Assembly (NCBI RefSeq): GCF_041807905.1
Contig: NZ_JBGVSA010000004.1
Coordinates: 62,001 to 126,000, forward strand
Origin: JBGVSA01 sp041807905
GTDB lineage: Bacteria; Pseudomonadota; Gammaproteobacteria; Burkholderiales; Rhodocyclaceae
Reading direction: 5' to 3'
Length of the DNA stretch: 64,000 bases
The notes under the pieces were generated by a model, which saw only the letters and a program-made list of their open reading frames with translations, was not told the origin of the DNA and searched no databases. Numbering within the stretch: position 1 is the stretch's first letter; every line of letters begins with the position of its first letter. Positions 15,131 through 23,676 of this stretch are shown here, piece after piece. Position numbers and translations under genes: made by a program.

Positions 15131-15982
15131 ATGTTCAATTGGGTCAAGACCTCGATCCTCATGGCGGGCATCGTGGCCTTGTTCGCGGTGGTCGGCCAAC
15201 TCATCGGCGGCGCGCAGGGCATGATGATCGCGCTGGTCCTGGGCGGCGCCATGAACCTGTGGGCCTACTGGTTCTCCGACAAGATGGTGCTGCGCATGTA
15301 CCGTGCGCAGGAAGTCGACGCCACTTCATCGCCCTATCTCTACAACATCGTGCGTGACCTGGCGGGCCGGGCGCAGTTGCCCATGCCCAAGGTGTACATC
15401 ATCGATGAGCCGCAACCCAATGCGTTCGCCACCGGCCGCAACCCGGAGCACGCAGCCGTGGCGGCGACCACCGGCATCCTCCATCTTTTGTCCGAGCGCG
15501 AGCTGCGTGGTGTCATGGCACACGAACTGGCCCACGTGAAGCATCGCGACATACTGATTTCAACGATCTCGGCGACGGTGTCCGGCGCGATCTCGTCGTT
15601 GGCGCAGTTCGGCATGTTCTTTGGCGCGCGCGACGAGCGCGGGCGGCCGGCCAACCCCATCGTTGGTCTCATCGTGGCACTTCTGGCGCCGATCGCCGCC
15701 ATGCTGATCCAGTTTGCCATCTCGCGCACGCGTGAGTTCGGTGCCGACAAGGGCGGGGCCGAAATCTCGGGCGACCCGAATGCGCTGGCCGACGCACTGG
15801 CGAAGATTCACTCTTACGCGCGAGGCATCCCGATGGAAACCGCCGAGAGGCATCCGGAGACGGCACAGATGATGATCATGAATCCGCTCTCCGGCGGTGG
15901 TCTCCAAGGGCTGTTTTCAACGCACCCCGATACGGCTGAACGGATATCCCGGCTGCGCGCCATGGCGACAGGCCGGGTGTGA
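15131..15982 (+). CDS. htpX: Heat-shock membrane zinc protease HtpX
   Basis: A 283-residue M48 metalloprotease of the inner membrane that degrades misfolded membrane proteins together with FtsH. Two N-terminal hydrophobic helices (about 7-50) precede the catalytic HELAH (131-135). A further hydrophobic hairpin and the third zinc-ligand region RTREFGADKGGAEIS follow. Length matches HtpX of other Proteobacteria. It is preceded by a sigma-32-like promoter, as expected for a heat-shock gene, and followed by an intrinsic terminator. Confidence 0.95.
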   Translation: MFNWVKTSILMAGIVALFAVVGQLIGGAQGMMIALVLGGAMNLWAYWFSDKMVLRMYRAQEVDATSSPYLYNIVRDLAGRAQLPMPKVYIIDEPQPNAFATGRNPEHAAVAATTGILHLLSERELRGVMAHELAHVKHRDILISTISATVSGAISSLAQFGMFFGARDERGRPANPIVGLIVALLAPIAAMLIQFAISRTREFGADKGGAEISGDPNALADALAKIHSYARGIPMETAERHPETAQMMIMNPLSGGGLQGLFSTHPDTAERISRLRAMATGRV

Positions 15983-16004
15983 CGTAGCCATCCCGAACGA
16001 CCCA

Positions 16005-16027
16005 GCCCGGCAATGCCGGGCTTTTTT
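16005..16027 (+). terminator. Intrinsic terminator after htpX
   Basis: GCCCGGC, three bases, GCCGGGC and then six T. It ends only 13 bases before the start codon of the spermidine synthase-like gene. Confidence 0.8.
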
Positions 16028-16039
16028 CTGCGCACAGGC

Positions 16040-16846
16040 ATGTCCGATCCAACGCTCTCCAATATCGACGCGGGGCACTACAGCGTCGTCGCCAGTGGAC
16101 GAAGTGCACACCAGCACTGGGAGGTGTGGGATACCGAGCGCTTCGGTCGCCTCTATCGACTCGATGGAGCCTTCATGGCGAGCGAGCGCGATGCCCACAT
16201 CGGCCACGAGGCGCTGGTTCACGTGCCGGCCATCGCACACGGGAATGTCCGCAGAGCGCTCGTGCTCGGGGGCGGTGACGGCGGTTCGGCCCGCGAACTG
16301 CTGCGCCATGATGCCGTGCGCGTGACCGTGGTCGACATCGATGCGGACGTCATCGCCTTGTCGCGAAAGTACCTGCAGGCAATTCACGATGGCGCGCTGG
16401 ACGATCGGCGCGTGGATATTCGCATGGGCGACGCGCATTGGTTCGTCATGACGGCAAACGACCGCTTCGATCTTGTCGTGTTCGATCTGACCGATCCTTA
16501 CCGCTCGCCAAGCTTGCACGACAGCGCCTTCTTCGCGGCCTGCAAGCGGCTGCTGGCGCCGGACGGTGCGCTGTCGGTGCAATTGGGTTCTCCCACCTAC
16601 CAGAGGCAGCAAGTACGTCGACTGCTGGATGATCTGCGCTCCTGCTTTCGCACAGTGACGCCGTTTGTGACGGATATCCCGCTCTACGGCGGGGCGTGGG
16701 CTTTCGCCTGTGCGAGCGATGCAGTCGCCCCTGGCGCGATAGACCAAGCGACGCTGGTTGCCCGCATTGGCGTGCTCTCGGGCCTGCGGGAAATCAGTCC
16801 GACCCGCTATCGGCAGTCGATCGAGCGAGGCGATTTTCTGCGCTGA
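16040..16846 (+). CDS. Spermidine synthase-like methyltransferase-fold protein
   Basis: A 268-residue protein of the spermidine synthase (SpeE) superfamily: GRLYRLDGAFMASERDAHIGHEALVHVP, then the nucleotide-binding turn ALVLGGGDGGSARELLRH, VDIDADVIALSRKYL, and DLVVFDLTDPYRSPSLHDSAFF. The Asp of DLTDP corresponds to the catalytic position. Polyamine aminopropyl transfer is the likely reaction, but some members use other substrates. The ATG at 16040 is chosen; an upstream in-frame ATG at 16013 falls inside the htpX terminator. The Shine-Dalgarno match is weak (ACAGG). Expression presumably needs read-through or a promoter inside htpX. Confidence 0.82.
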   Translation: MSDPTLSNIDAGHYSVVASGRSAHQHWEVWDTERFGRLYRLDGAFMASERDAHIGHEALVHVPAIAHGNVRRALVLGGGDGGSARELLRHDAVRVTVVDIDADVIALSRKYLQAIHDGALDDRRVDIRMGDAHWFVMTANDRFDLVVFDLTDPYRSPSLHDSAFFAACKRLLAPDGALSVQLGSPTYQRQQVRRLLDDLRSCFRTVTPFVTDIPLYGGAWAFACASDAVAPGAIDQATLVARIGVLSGLREISPTRYRQSIERGDFLR

Positions 16847-17009
16847 AATGCCAGCAAAAGCTGGCCCGAAAAGCCAAAACCTTGGCCCGCGCAGACAGGG
16901 AATGTCGCTGCTCGCCTCCCTAACATGCTCCTACCGCAATCGGTACGACAGCCTCCCCCGGCTCCCCGTCGACCGACGGTGAACAACCTTCGCAAGAGGA
17001 GCAACGAAT

Positions 17010-17573
17010 ATGAAAACCAAGCTGATGATCGTCCTTGCCGGCACCGTGTTGGCCACTTCCGCAGCCATGGCTGCTCAGCCCGGCTTCTACGTGGGCGCCA
17101 ATGTGGGCGCCGCCAAGCAGGACGTGAATAGCGACGGTCACTACAAGGACACGCCCGCCACGTACGGGGTGTACGGCGGCTACAACTTCGACAAGAACTT
17201 CGGCGTTGAGCTCGGCTACCAGGATCTGGGTGGCATATCGGCCACGAAGAGTAGTGGTGACACTGTACGCGCTCGCACCAACGCTTACTCGGCCGACTTC
17301 GTGGCCCGGTTGCCGGTGACTGACCGTCTCGACGTCTATGGCAAGCTCGGCGTGGTGCGCTATGACCGCAGCTATTCGGGACTGGATAGCGCTTCGTCCG
17401 ATACCGGCACAGGCGGCAAGGTCGCCATCGGCACCGAATACTCGGTCACCAAGAACTTTGGTCTGCGTGCCGAGCTGGCCCAGTACCAAGGCATTCCGAG
17501 CCGCGACGAGATGGGTGTGAGCTTCAAGGATTCGTCGACCGTGATGACGCTGGGCGCCAACTATCGCTTCTGA
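17010..17573 (+). CDS. Outer-membrane beta-barrel protein
   Basis: A 187-residue protein with a signal peptide (about 1-22, ending AAMA) and an eight-stranded barrel like that of the OmpA N-terminus: PGFYVGANVGAAKQD, YGVYGGYNFDKNFGVELGYQDLG, DVYGKLGVVRYD, and a C-terminal strand TLGANYRF with the terminal phenylalanine used by BAM. It has no peptidoglycan-binding OmpA domain. GAGGAGCAACGAAT lies just before the ATG. Function is unknown; adhesion or envelope stability are usual guesses. Confidence 0.85.
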   Translation: MKTKLMIVLAGTVLATSAAMAAQPGFYVGANVGAAKQDVNSDGHYKDTPATYGVYGGYNFDKNFGVELGYQDLGGISATKSSGDTVRARTNAYSADFVARLPVTDRLDVYGKLGVVRYDRSYSGLDSASSDTGTGGKVAIGTEYSVTKNFGLRAELAQYQGIPSRDEMGVSFKDSSTVMTLGANYRF

Positions 17574-17624
17574 GCGGGGACTGCGGGGCGATCCGCAGGA
17601 AATTGCTGCAGATGTTTGCAAAGC

Positions 17625-17648
17625 GTTGCGGCAGACTGCTGCCGCAAC
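17625..17648 (+). other. Stem-loop after the outer-membrane protein gene
   Basis: GTTGCGGCAG and CTGCCGCAAC are perfectly complementary with a four-base loop, but no T-run follows. It precedes the true terminator at 17672 and may protect the 3' end of the mRNA. Confidence 0.5.
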
Positions 17649-17671
17649 GAATCCTTACAGTTGATGTCGAA

Positions 17672-17702
17672 ATGGGCGGCCCGCAAGGCCGTCCATTTTT
17701 TT
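17672..17702 (+). terminator. Intrinsic terminator after the outer-membrane protein gene
   Basis: ATGGGCGGCC, loop CGCAA, GGCCGTCCAT, then a run of T. It separates the barrel gene from the AraC regulator. Confidence 0.85.
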
Positions 17703-17747
17703 GTCCGGGTCTAGAATGGACGGCCGCCGATCCCGTGATGCCGATTC

Positions 17748-18761
17748 ATGTATGACACATGGCTAGCCAGCGTTCTGCTGCTTGTACACGCCGAACTTGC
17801 CAAGCGAGGACTGGACGCTGACGCCGTTGCGCGCAGCGTGGGCGTGGAGCCCGCCGATCTGCGCGATGCAAATGCCCGTCTGCCGCACGACAAGGTTCGC
17901 AATTTCTGGGTTGCGGCTGTGGCGGCCTGTGATGGCGACGCCTGCTTTGGCCTGGACGTGGTCACGCTGGCCAATCCGACCACCTTGCACGCCTTGGGCT
18001 TCGCCGTGATGGCAAGCGGCACCCTGCGCGAAGCCACCGAGCGCTTGCGCCGCTATACGCGCATCGTATCGACCATCGATAACTGGGAATGCCGGCAGGA
18101 TGCCGACGCCACCTGGCTGGTGTTCCAGAGTACCGATGACGACGCGAGTTATCCGCGCAGCTTCGACGCCCGGCTTGGGCTCATCGTCCGCATCTGGCGA
18201 ATTCTGGCGGGCCGTCCACTCGCGCCGAGCGCGGTGCGCATGCGCCACCTCGCACCGGCCGAAGGTCTCGACCGCATCGCCGCTTTTTTCGGTGTGATGC
18301 CCGAGTACGAGGCTGGCGAGTACTCCCTGGCGTTTTCGAATGCCGATCTCGATCAGCTCCTCCCGGGGAGTAATCCGGAACTGGCGCTGGCGGCCGAAAA
18401 AGTCGCCGCCGACTATCTGGCCCGGCAGGAGAAGGACGATGTGGTGGTCCGTGTTCGGCGCACGCTGATCGAGTTGCTGCCATCCGGACAAAGCAGCCGC
18501 GCGATCATCGCGGGAAAGCTGTCGATGTCGGAGCGGACGCTGCAACGGCGCCTGACCGAGCGCGGCATGACCTACGCGGGCTTGCTGGACGATCTGCGCC
18601 GCGATCTGGCGGCGGACTATCTGCGCAATAGCCGGACGACGGTCCAGGAGGCGGCTTACCTGTTGGGATTCGCCGAAGTGGCGAGCTTCAATCGCGCCTT
18701 CCGGCGCTGGACGGGGGTGTCGCCTTCGCAGTGGCGCGAGGAAGCGGCCAACACCAATTGA
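17748..18761 (+). CDS. AraC family transcriptional regulator
   Basis: A 337-residue regulator. Residues 20-210 match the Arabinose-binding-like (AraC-N, OruR/ArgR type) sensory domain (GLDVVTLANPTTLHALGFAVMASGTL). The last 100 residues hold two helix-turn-helix motifs (IIAGKLSMSERTLQRRLTERG and TTVQEAAYLLGFAEVASFNRAF, then RRWTGVSPSQWR). The target and inducer are unknown. It is flanked by unrelated genes, and no divergent partner gene with an obvious shared promoter is present. Confidence 0.9.
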   Translation: MYDTWLASVLLLVHAELAKRGLDADAVARSVGVEPADLRDANARLPHDKVRNFWVAAVAACDGDACFGLDVVTLANPTTLHALGFAVMASGTLREATERLRRYTRIVSTIDNWECRQDADATWLVFQSTDDDASYPRSFDARLGLIVRIWRILAGRPLAPSAVRMRHLAPAEGLDRIAAFFGVMPEYEAGEYSLAFSNADLDQLLPGSNPELALAAEKVAADYLARQEKDDVVVRVRRTLIELLPSGQSSRAIIAGKLSMSERTLQRRLTERGMTYAGLLDDLRRDLAADYLRNSRTTVQEAAYLLGFAEVASFNRAFRRWTGVSPSQWREEAANTN

Positions 18762-18822
18762 AAGCTTGCCCCACAATTGAAGGCCTGCCGCTGAACCTTG
18801 CGGACAGGCCTGTGAGGACTTC

Positions 18823-19230
18823 TCAGGAGTTGAGTTCTGCCGGTGTTGCGGCTTCGAGCGCTTCCCACACCACGTTTTCTTCGAAGTCGACGTGTTCCTG
18901 CAGCAATTTCGAGAAGGCGGCGATCGTCTCTGCGTCGGGCTGGTTCAGTGCGGCGATGAGGCGGCGCAGCTCGGTGTGCTGCTCCAGCACCTTGTCGGCG
19001 AGATCGTCGCGGCCGATGGCGCGCAACTGCGGAAGGGCATGACGCTCTTCTTCCTGGAAATGGGGTTCCATCTCGGTCTCGAACACCTCGTAGACGCGGC
19101 GCGCAAAGCCCGGAAGGTTGCTGCCGTCCTCCGCCCCTTCGGGGGCAGCCTCGCGCGCGGCGGCGACCAGCATCATGGCGGCGCGATGTTCTTGGGACAG
19201 GTGCTTGAGGCGTAGACTCAACTTTCTCAT
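18823..19230 (-). CDS. Hemerythrin domain protein
   Basis: A 135-residue four-helix protein of the hemerythrin HHE family. Candidate iron ligands are His in HLSQEHRAAM, the pair in EPHFQEEERHALP, EQHTELRRL and LQEHVDFEENVVW. Such proteins bind a di-iron centre that reacts with oxygen or nitric oxide. It is transcribed alone, convergent with the AraC gene and divergent from trhO. No NsrR-type palindrome was recognised upstream. Confidence 0.85.
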   Translation of the reverse strand: MRKLSLRLKHLSQEHRAAMMLVAAAREAAPEGAEDGSNLPGFARRVYEVFETEMEPHFQEEERHALPQLRAIGRDDLADKVLEQHTELRRLIAALNQPDAETIAAFSKLLQEHVDFEENVVWEALEAATPAELNS

Positions 19231-19370
19231 GATGTGGTGCCTTGAGAATCTTGGGAACCCTCAAAAGTACTTGCGAGAAAATTCTTGCGGATGACCCAGA
19301 TCAATATATAGCTACGGATTTGGGAATATGCGCATCTTCGTTGCAATCCTGGAAACGAACTGATCCACCC

Positions 19371-20138
19371 ATGCATCAACCCCAACAGAGCAAACAAGAA
19401 AATGCTGGAATTCTCAACGTTTCAGCTTACAAATTCGTCGAAATCGACGACATCGACGCACTTCGTGCAGAACTCCAGACCCGCTGCGACGCGCATGGAC
19501 TGAAGGGCACCATTCTCATCGCGCCTGAAGGAATCAACCTGTTCCTTGCCGGTCCGCGTGAACACGTGACGGCGATTGTGGATTTCCTCCGCGCCGATCC
19601 GCGTTTCGCCGATCTGGCGCCCAAGGAGTCGCTCTCCACCGCTCAGCCGTTCCGTCGCATGCGGGTGAAAAAGAAGCGCGAGATCATCACCATGAATCGT
19701 CCGACCATCCGTCCGAGCGAAGGACGCGCCCCCTCCGTGCCGGCACAGACGTTGCGTCGCTGGCTCGATCAAGGCCACGACGATGAGGGGCGCCCAGTCG
19801 TAACGCTCGATACGCGTAACGCGTTCGAGGTCGACGAGGGGGCCTTCGACGGCTGTATCGACTACCGCATCGCCAGGTTCAGCGAGTTCCCCGCCGCTGT
19901 TTCTGCGAACGCCGCCGGGCTCGCGGGCAAGACGGTGGTCACTTTCTGTACCGGTGGCATCCGGTGTGAAAAGGCAGCCATCTACATGCGCGAAGCCGGC
20001 ATCGACAACGTCTTTCAGCTCGAAGGCGGTATCCTCAAGTACTTCGAGGAAGTCGGCGGCGCCCATTGGCGCGGCAACTGCTTTGTCTTTGACGAGCGCA
20101 CGGCGCTCGATCCCGATTTGGCTCCTGCAAAGGCCTGA
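19371..20138 (+). CDS. trhO: tRNA uridine 34 hydroxylase TrhO (rhodanese family, YceA-like)
   Basis: A 255-residue protein. The N-terminal acylphosphatase-like part (ILNVSAYKFVEIDDIDALR, GTILIAPEGINLFLAGP) is followed by a rhodanese domain with LDTRNAFEVDEGAF and the active-site loop CTGGIRCEKAA. This is the UPF0176/TrhO signature; the enzyme makes 5-hydroxyuridine at tRNA position 34 using oxygen. It is slightly shorter than E. coli YceA because the C-terminal cysteine-rich extension is missing. The ATG at 19371 is used. It lies two bases before pepN, so the two are probably co-transcribed. Confidence 0.88.
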   Translation: MHQPQQSKQENAGILNVSAYKFVEIDDIDALRAELQTRCDAHGLKGTILIAPEGINLFLAGPREHVTAIVDFLRADPRFADLAPKESLSTAQPFRRMRVKKKREIITMNRPTIRPSEGRAPSVPAQTLRRWLDQGHDDEGRPVVTLDTRNAFEVDEGAFDGCIDYRIARFSEFPAAVSANAAGLAGKTVVTFCTGGIRCEKAAIYMREAGIDNVFQLEGGILKYFEEVGGAHWRGNCFVFDERTALDPDLAPAKA

Positions 20139-20140
20139 CC

Positions 20141-22822
20141 ATGAACGCACCCCAGTCCATCTATCTCAAGAATTACACGCCGCCGGCATATCTGATCGAC
20201 ACGGTCGATCTCGATATCGCGATCCATGATGGTTTTGCGCGCGTCTCCGCGACGCTTGCGGTTCGCCGCAATCCGGCGGGCGCGGGCGGCGCGCTGCGCC
20301 TGAACGGCGAGGAATTGGCGCCCGAGTACATCGGTCTCGATGGTATCGAGCTGGACGCCGGGCGCTGGCAGTACGCCAACGATCTGCTGGTCGTACACGA
20401 CGTGCCCGAGGCGTTCGCGCTCAAGACGGTGGTCCGCATCGAGCCCGACAAGAACACCCAGCTCTCCGGGCTGTATCGCTCCAAGGATGGCTACTTCACG
20501 CAATGCGAGGCCGAAGGGTTCCGGCGCATCACGTTCTATCCGGACCGCCCCGATGTGATGGCGCGCTTTACGTGCACGCTGCATGCCGACAAGGCTTGCT
20601 TTCCGGTGCTGTTGTCCAACGGCAACCCGAGCGCGGCGGGCGAAGAGGCCGATGGCCGTCACTGGGCGCGCTGGGAAGATCCGTTCAAAAAGCCCGCCTA
20701 CCTGTTCGCCTGCGTCGCCGCCAGGCTCGACGTGAAGGAGGATTTCTTCACGACCGCTTCAGGCAGACGCGTGCGTTGCGCGGTGTACGTCGAGCCGGGC
20801 AAGCTCGATCAGGTGGACCACGCGCTCGCTGCCATCAAAAAATCCATGAAGTGGGACGAGGACACCTTCGGACTGGAGATGGACCTCGATCACTACATGA
20901 TCGTCGCCGTCGGCGACTTCAACATGGGGGCGATGGAGAACAAGGGCCTCAACATCTTCAACACCAAGTACGTGCTTGCCCGGCCCGATACCGCCACCGA
21001 TGTGGACTACCAGAACATCGACCGTGTGGTGGCGCACGAGTACTTCCACAACTGGACCGGCAACCGCGTGACCTGCCGCGACTGGTTCCAGTTGTCGCTG
21101 AAAGAAGGGCTCACGGTTTTCCGCGACCAGCAGTTCGGCATGGACGTGCACTCGGCCGGCGTGACACGCATCCAGGAAGTCCGTCTTCTGCGCGCCGCGC
21201 AGTTCCCCGAAGACTCTGGCCCGATGGCGCATCCGATCCGGCCTGCAAGCTACGCGGAGATCAATAACTTCTACACCGCCACGGTCTACGAAAAAGGCGC
21301 CGAAGTCGTCCGCATGATCCACACGCTGATCGGCAAAGAAGCCTTCCGGCGCGGAATGGACCTGTACTTCGCGCGCCACGACGGGCAGGCCGTGACGTGC
21401 GAGGACTTCGTTGCGGCCATGCAGGATGCATCGGGCGTCGATCTGTCGCAGTTCAAGCGTTGGTACAACCAGGCCGGCACGCCGCATCTGGTGGCGCGCG
21501 GCAATCACGACGCGCGTGCGGACACGTATACGCTGGAAGTCGAGCAGCACTATCCGGCGACCGCGTACGAAACGCGCATGGCAGCCGAGGGCAATCCGAT
21601 CGAGCGCGGGCCGTACCACATTCCGCTCGCCGTTGGTTTTGTGGGGGAGGATGGCGGAGCAATTGCCGTCGCATTGGATGGCGAATCCGTGGTCAGTGCG
21701 GACACTCGCGTGCTGTCACTGACGCAGGACGTGCAGCGCTTCGTGTTCCATGGTGTGCCACAGAACGCGGTGATCTCGCTGCTGCGGGGGTTTTCCGCGC
21801 CGGTCACGCTGGAGTTCCCGTATCGCGACGACGAACTCATCCGCCTGATGGCCTTCGATGCAGATCCCGTCACGCGTTGGGATGCCGGGCAGCGGCTGGC
21901 GACGAACATCCTTCTCGACGGCGTGCATGCCTACCAGGCGGGCAAGGGCGAGGCCGGCGCATGGATTCCCACCGCCTATGCGAATGCCATGCGCGCGTTG
22001 CTGGCCGACGCCTTTGCGACGGGCGGCGACCCGGCGCTGGTGGCGGAGAGCTTCGTGCTGCCGGGCGAGACGGTGTTGGCTGAACAGATGGACGTGGTTG
22101 ACCCGGACGCCATCCATGCCGCGCGCATGCACCTGCGCCGACATATCGCGACGGAGCTGGAAGTGGACCTGGCGCAGGCCTACGTGCAACTGCGCGTCAC
22201 TGATGCGTATTCGCCAGACGCGCTTCAGGCCGGACGTCGCGCGCTGCGCAACCAGTGTCTTGGCTATCTGGCCGAATTGGGCACGGCGCACACCAACGAT
22301 CTGGTGGTCACGCATTTCAACACCGCAGCCAACATGACTGACAGCATGGCGGCCCTGTCGGCACTGGCCAACCTCGCCGTGCCGGAGCGCGTTACCGCAC
22401 TGGCCAGTTTCTACGAATCCTGGAAGGGCGAGGCGCTGGTGGTGGACAAGTGGTTGGGTGTGCAGGCCACCTCGCGACTGGCGGGGACGGGCGCCGCCGT
22501 CCGGGCGTTGATGGCGCATGAAGCGTTCGACATCAAGAATCCCAACAAGGTGTACTCGCTGATCCGTGCCTTCTGCGCCGCCAATCCAAAGCACTTCCAC
22601 GCCATCGACGGCTCTGGCTACGCGCTGGCCGCCGACGTGGTCCTGCAACTGGATGCGATGAATCCGCAGGTGGCGTCGCGCATTGCCCGCACGTTCGATC
22701 GCTGGAAGAAGTTCGATGCCGTGCGCCAGTCGCTGGCAGGTGCGCAGCTTGAACGCATCCAGGCGCATGCCGGATTGTCCGCGGACGTGGCAGAAGTGGT
22801 CGGCAAGGCCTTGCAGAGTTGA
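20141..22822 (+). CDS. pepN: Aminopeptidase N
   Basis: An 893-residue M1 zinc aminopeptidase of the E. coli PepN type. The exopeptidase motif GAMEN is at 263-267, the zinc site HEYFH at 299-303, and the third ligand Glu near 322 (LKEGL). The N-terminal beta-sheet domain and the C-terminal superhelical domain are complete. It removes N-terminal residues from peptides in the cytoplasm. It follows trhO by two bases, starts with ATG and ends in a strong terminator. Confidence 0.96.
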   Translation: MNAPQSIYLKNYTPPAYLIDTVDLDIAIHDGFARVSATLAVRRNPAGAGGALRLNGEELAPEYIGLDGIELDAGRWQYANDLLVVHDVPEAFALKTVVRIEPDKNTQLSGLYRSKDGYFTQCEAEGFRRITFYPDRPDVMARFTCTLHADKACFPVLLSNGNPSAAGEEADGRHWARWEDPFKKPAYLFACVAARLDVKEDFFTTASGRRVRCAVYVEPGKLDQVDHALAAIKKSMKWDEDTFGLEMDLDHYMIVAVGDFNMGAMENKGLNIFNTKYVLARPDTATDVDYQNIDRVVAHEYFHNWTGNRVTCRDWFQLSLKEGLTVFRDQQFGMDVHSAGVTRIQEVRLLRAAQFPEDSGPMAHPIRPASYAEINNFYTATVYEKGAEVVRMIHTLIGKEAFRRGMDLYFARHDGQAVTCEDFVAAMQDASGVDLSQFKRWYNQAGTPHLVARGNHDARADTYTLEVEQHYPATAYETRMAAEGNPIERGPYHIPLAVGFVGEDGGAIAVALDGESVVSADTRVLSLTQDVQRFVFHGVPQNAVISLLRGFSAPVTLEFPYRDDELIRLMAFDADPVTRWDAGQRLATNILLDGVHAYQAGKGEAGAWIPTAYANAMRALLADAFATGGDPALVAESFVLPGETVLAEQMDVVDPDAIHAARMHLRRHIATELEVDLAQAYVQLRVTDAYSPDALQAGRRALRNQCLGYLAELGTAHTNDLVVTHFNTAANMTDSMAALSALANLAVPERVTALASFYESWKGEALVVDKWLGVQATSRLAGTGAAVRALMAHEAFDIKNPNKVYSLIRAFCAANPKHFHAIDGSGYALAADVVLQLDAMNPQVASRIARTFDRWKKFDAVRQSLAGAQLERIQAHAGLSADVAEVVGKALQS

Positions 22823-22844
22823 GCATTGCGGCGCCCCAATGAAC

Positions 22845-22873
22845 AACGCCCCGTCGTGACGGGGCGTTTTTTT
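22845..22873 (+). terminator. Intrinsic terminator after pepN
   Basis: AACGCCCCGTC, two bases, GACGGGGCGTT and then a run of T. The convergent rph gene ends 16 bases further on. Confidence 0.88.
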
Positions 22874-22888
22874 GTCCGCGAAGAGCGC

Positions 22889-23605
22889 CTATTTGCCCAG
22901 TGCCTGTTTCTGCAGTGCGACCAACTCGGCGATGCCGTCGGCGGCCAGTGCCAGTAGTGTGTTGAGCTGTTCGCGCGAGAAAGGTGCGCCTTCGGCGGTG
23001 CCCTGCACCTCCACGAAGCCTCCGCTGCCCGTCATGACGACGTTCATGTCGGTGTCGCAGGCGGAGTCTTCCGGGTAATCGAGGTCGAGTACGGGAACGC
23101 CATCGAAGATGCCGACCGATACGGCCGCCACGAAGTCGCGCATCGGTGAGGCCGGCAGCTTGCCGCGTGCGACCAGCCATTCGAGTGCGTCATGCACGGC
23201 CACGCAGGCGCCGGTGATGGCCGCAGTGCGCGTGCCGCCGTCGGCTTGCAGGACATCGCAGTCGATGGTGATCTGGCGTTCGCCCAATGCAGCGGTGTCG
23301 ACCACCGCCCGCAGGCTGCGGCCGATGAGGCGCTGGATTTCCTGTGTGCGTCCGCTCTGCTTGCCCTTGGCAGCCTCGCGCGCACTGCGTGTGTGCGTCG
23401 AACGCGGCAGCATGCCGTATTCGGCGGTCAGCCAGCCTTCGCCCTTGCCACGCAGGAAGGGCGGTACCGATTCTTCGACGCTGGCAGTGCACAGCACGCG
23501 GGTGTCGCCGAATTCGACCAGCACCGAACCTTCGGCGTGGCGGGTGAAGTGGCGCGTGATGCGCACGTTGCGCAATTGATCGGGAAGTCGTCCAGAAGGT
23601 CGCAT
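22889..23605 (-). CDS. rph: Ribonuclease PH
   Basis: A 238-residue phosphorolytic 3'-exoribonuclease that trims tRNA precursors. Family motifs are complete: GRLPDQLRNVRITRHFTRHAEGS, then PPFLRGKGEGWLTAEYGMLPRSTHTR, GRTQEIQRLIGRSLRAVVD, and CDVLQADGGTRTAAITGA. Unlike the truncated rph of some E. coli K-12 strains it is full length. It starts at the ATG at 23605. It is on the same strand as mrcA, 71 bases downstream of it in transcription order. Confidence 0.96.
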   Translation of the reverse strand: MRPSGRLPDQLRNVRITRHFTRHAEGSVLVEFGDTRVLCTASVEESVPPFLRGKGEGWLTAEYGMLPRSTHTRSAREAAKGKQSGRTQEIQRLIGRSLRAVVDTAALGERQITIDCDVLQADGGTRTAAITGACVAVHDALEWLVARGKLPASPMRDFVAAVSVGIFDGVPVLDLDYPEDSACDTDMNVVMTGSGGFVEVQGTAEGAPFSREQLNTLLALAADGIAELVALQKQALGK

Positions 23606-23676
23606 GTGTTCGTCGATTCAGAGGATAGGTAAGTCCGTCAGCCGAGCGGCCCAGCAGGGCTGGGCCGTTGGCTGCG

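Noticed and set aside
12953..15199. Long minus-strand frame of about 750 residues opposite the solute-binding protein gene
   Set aside because: Its composition is that of an antisense shadow (Arg/His/Val rich, no domains), while the plus strand encodes a clear family 5 binding protein.
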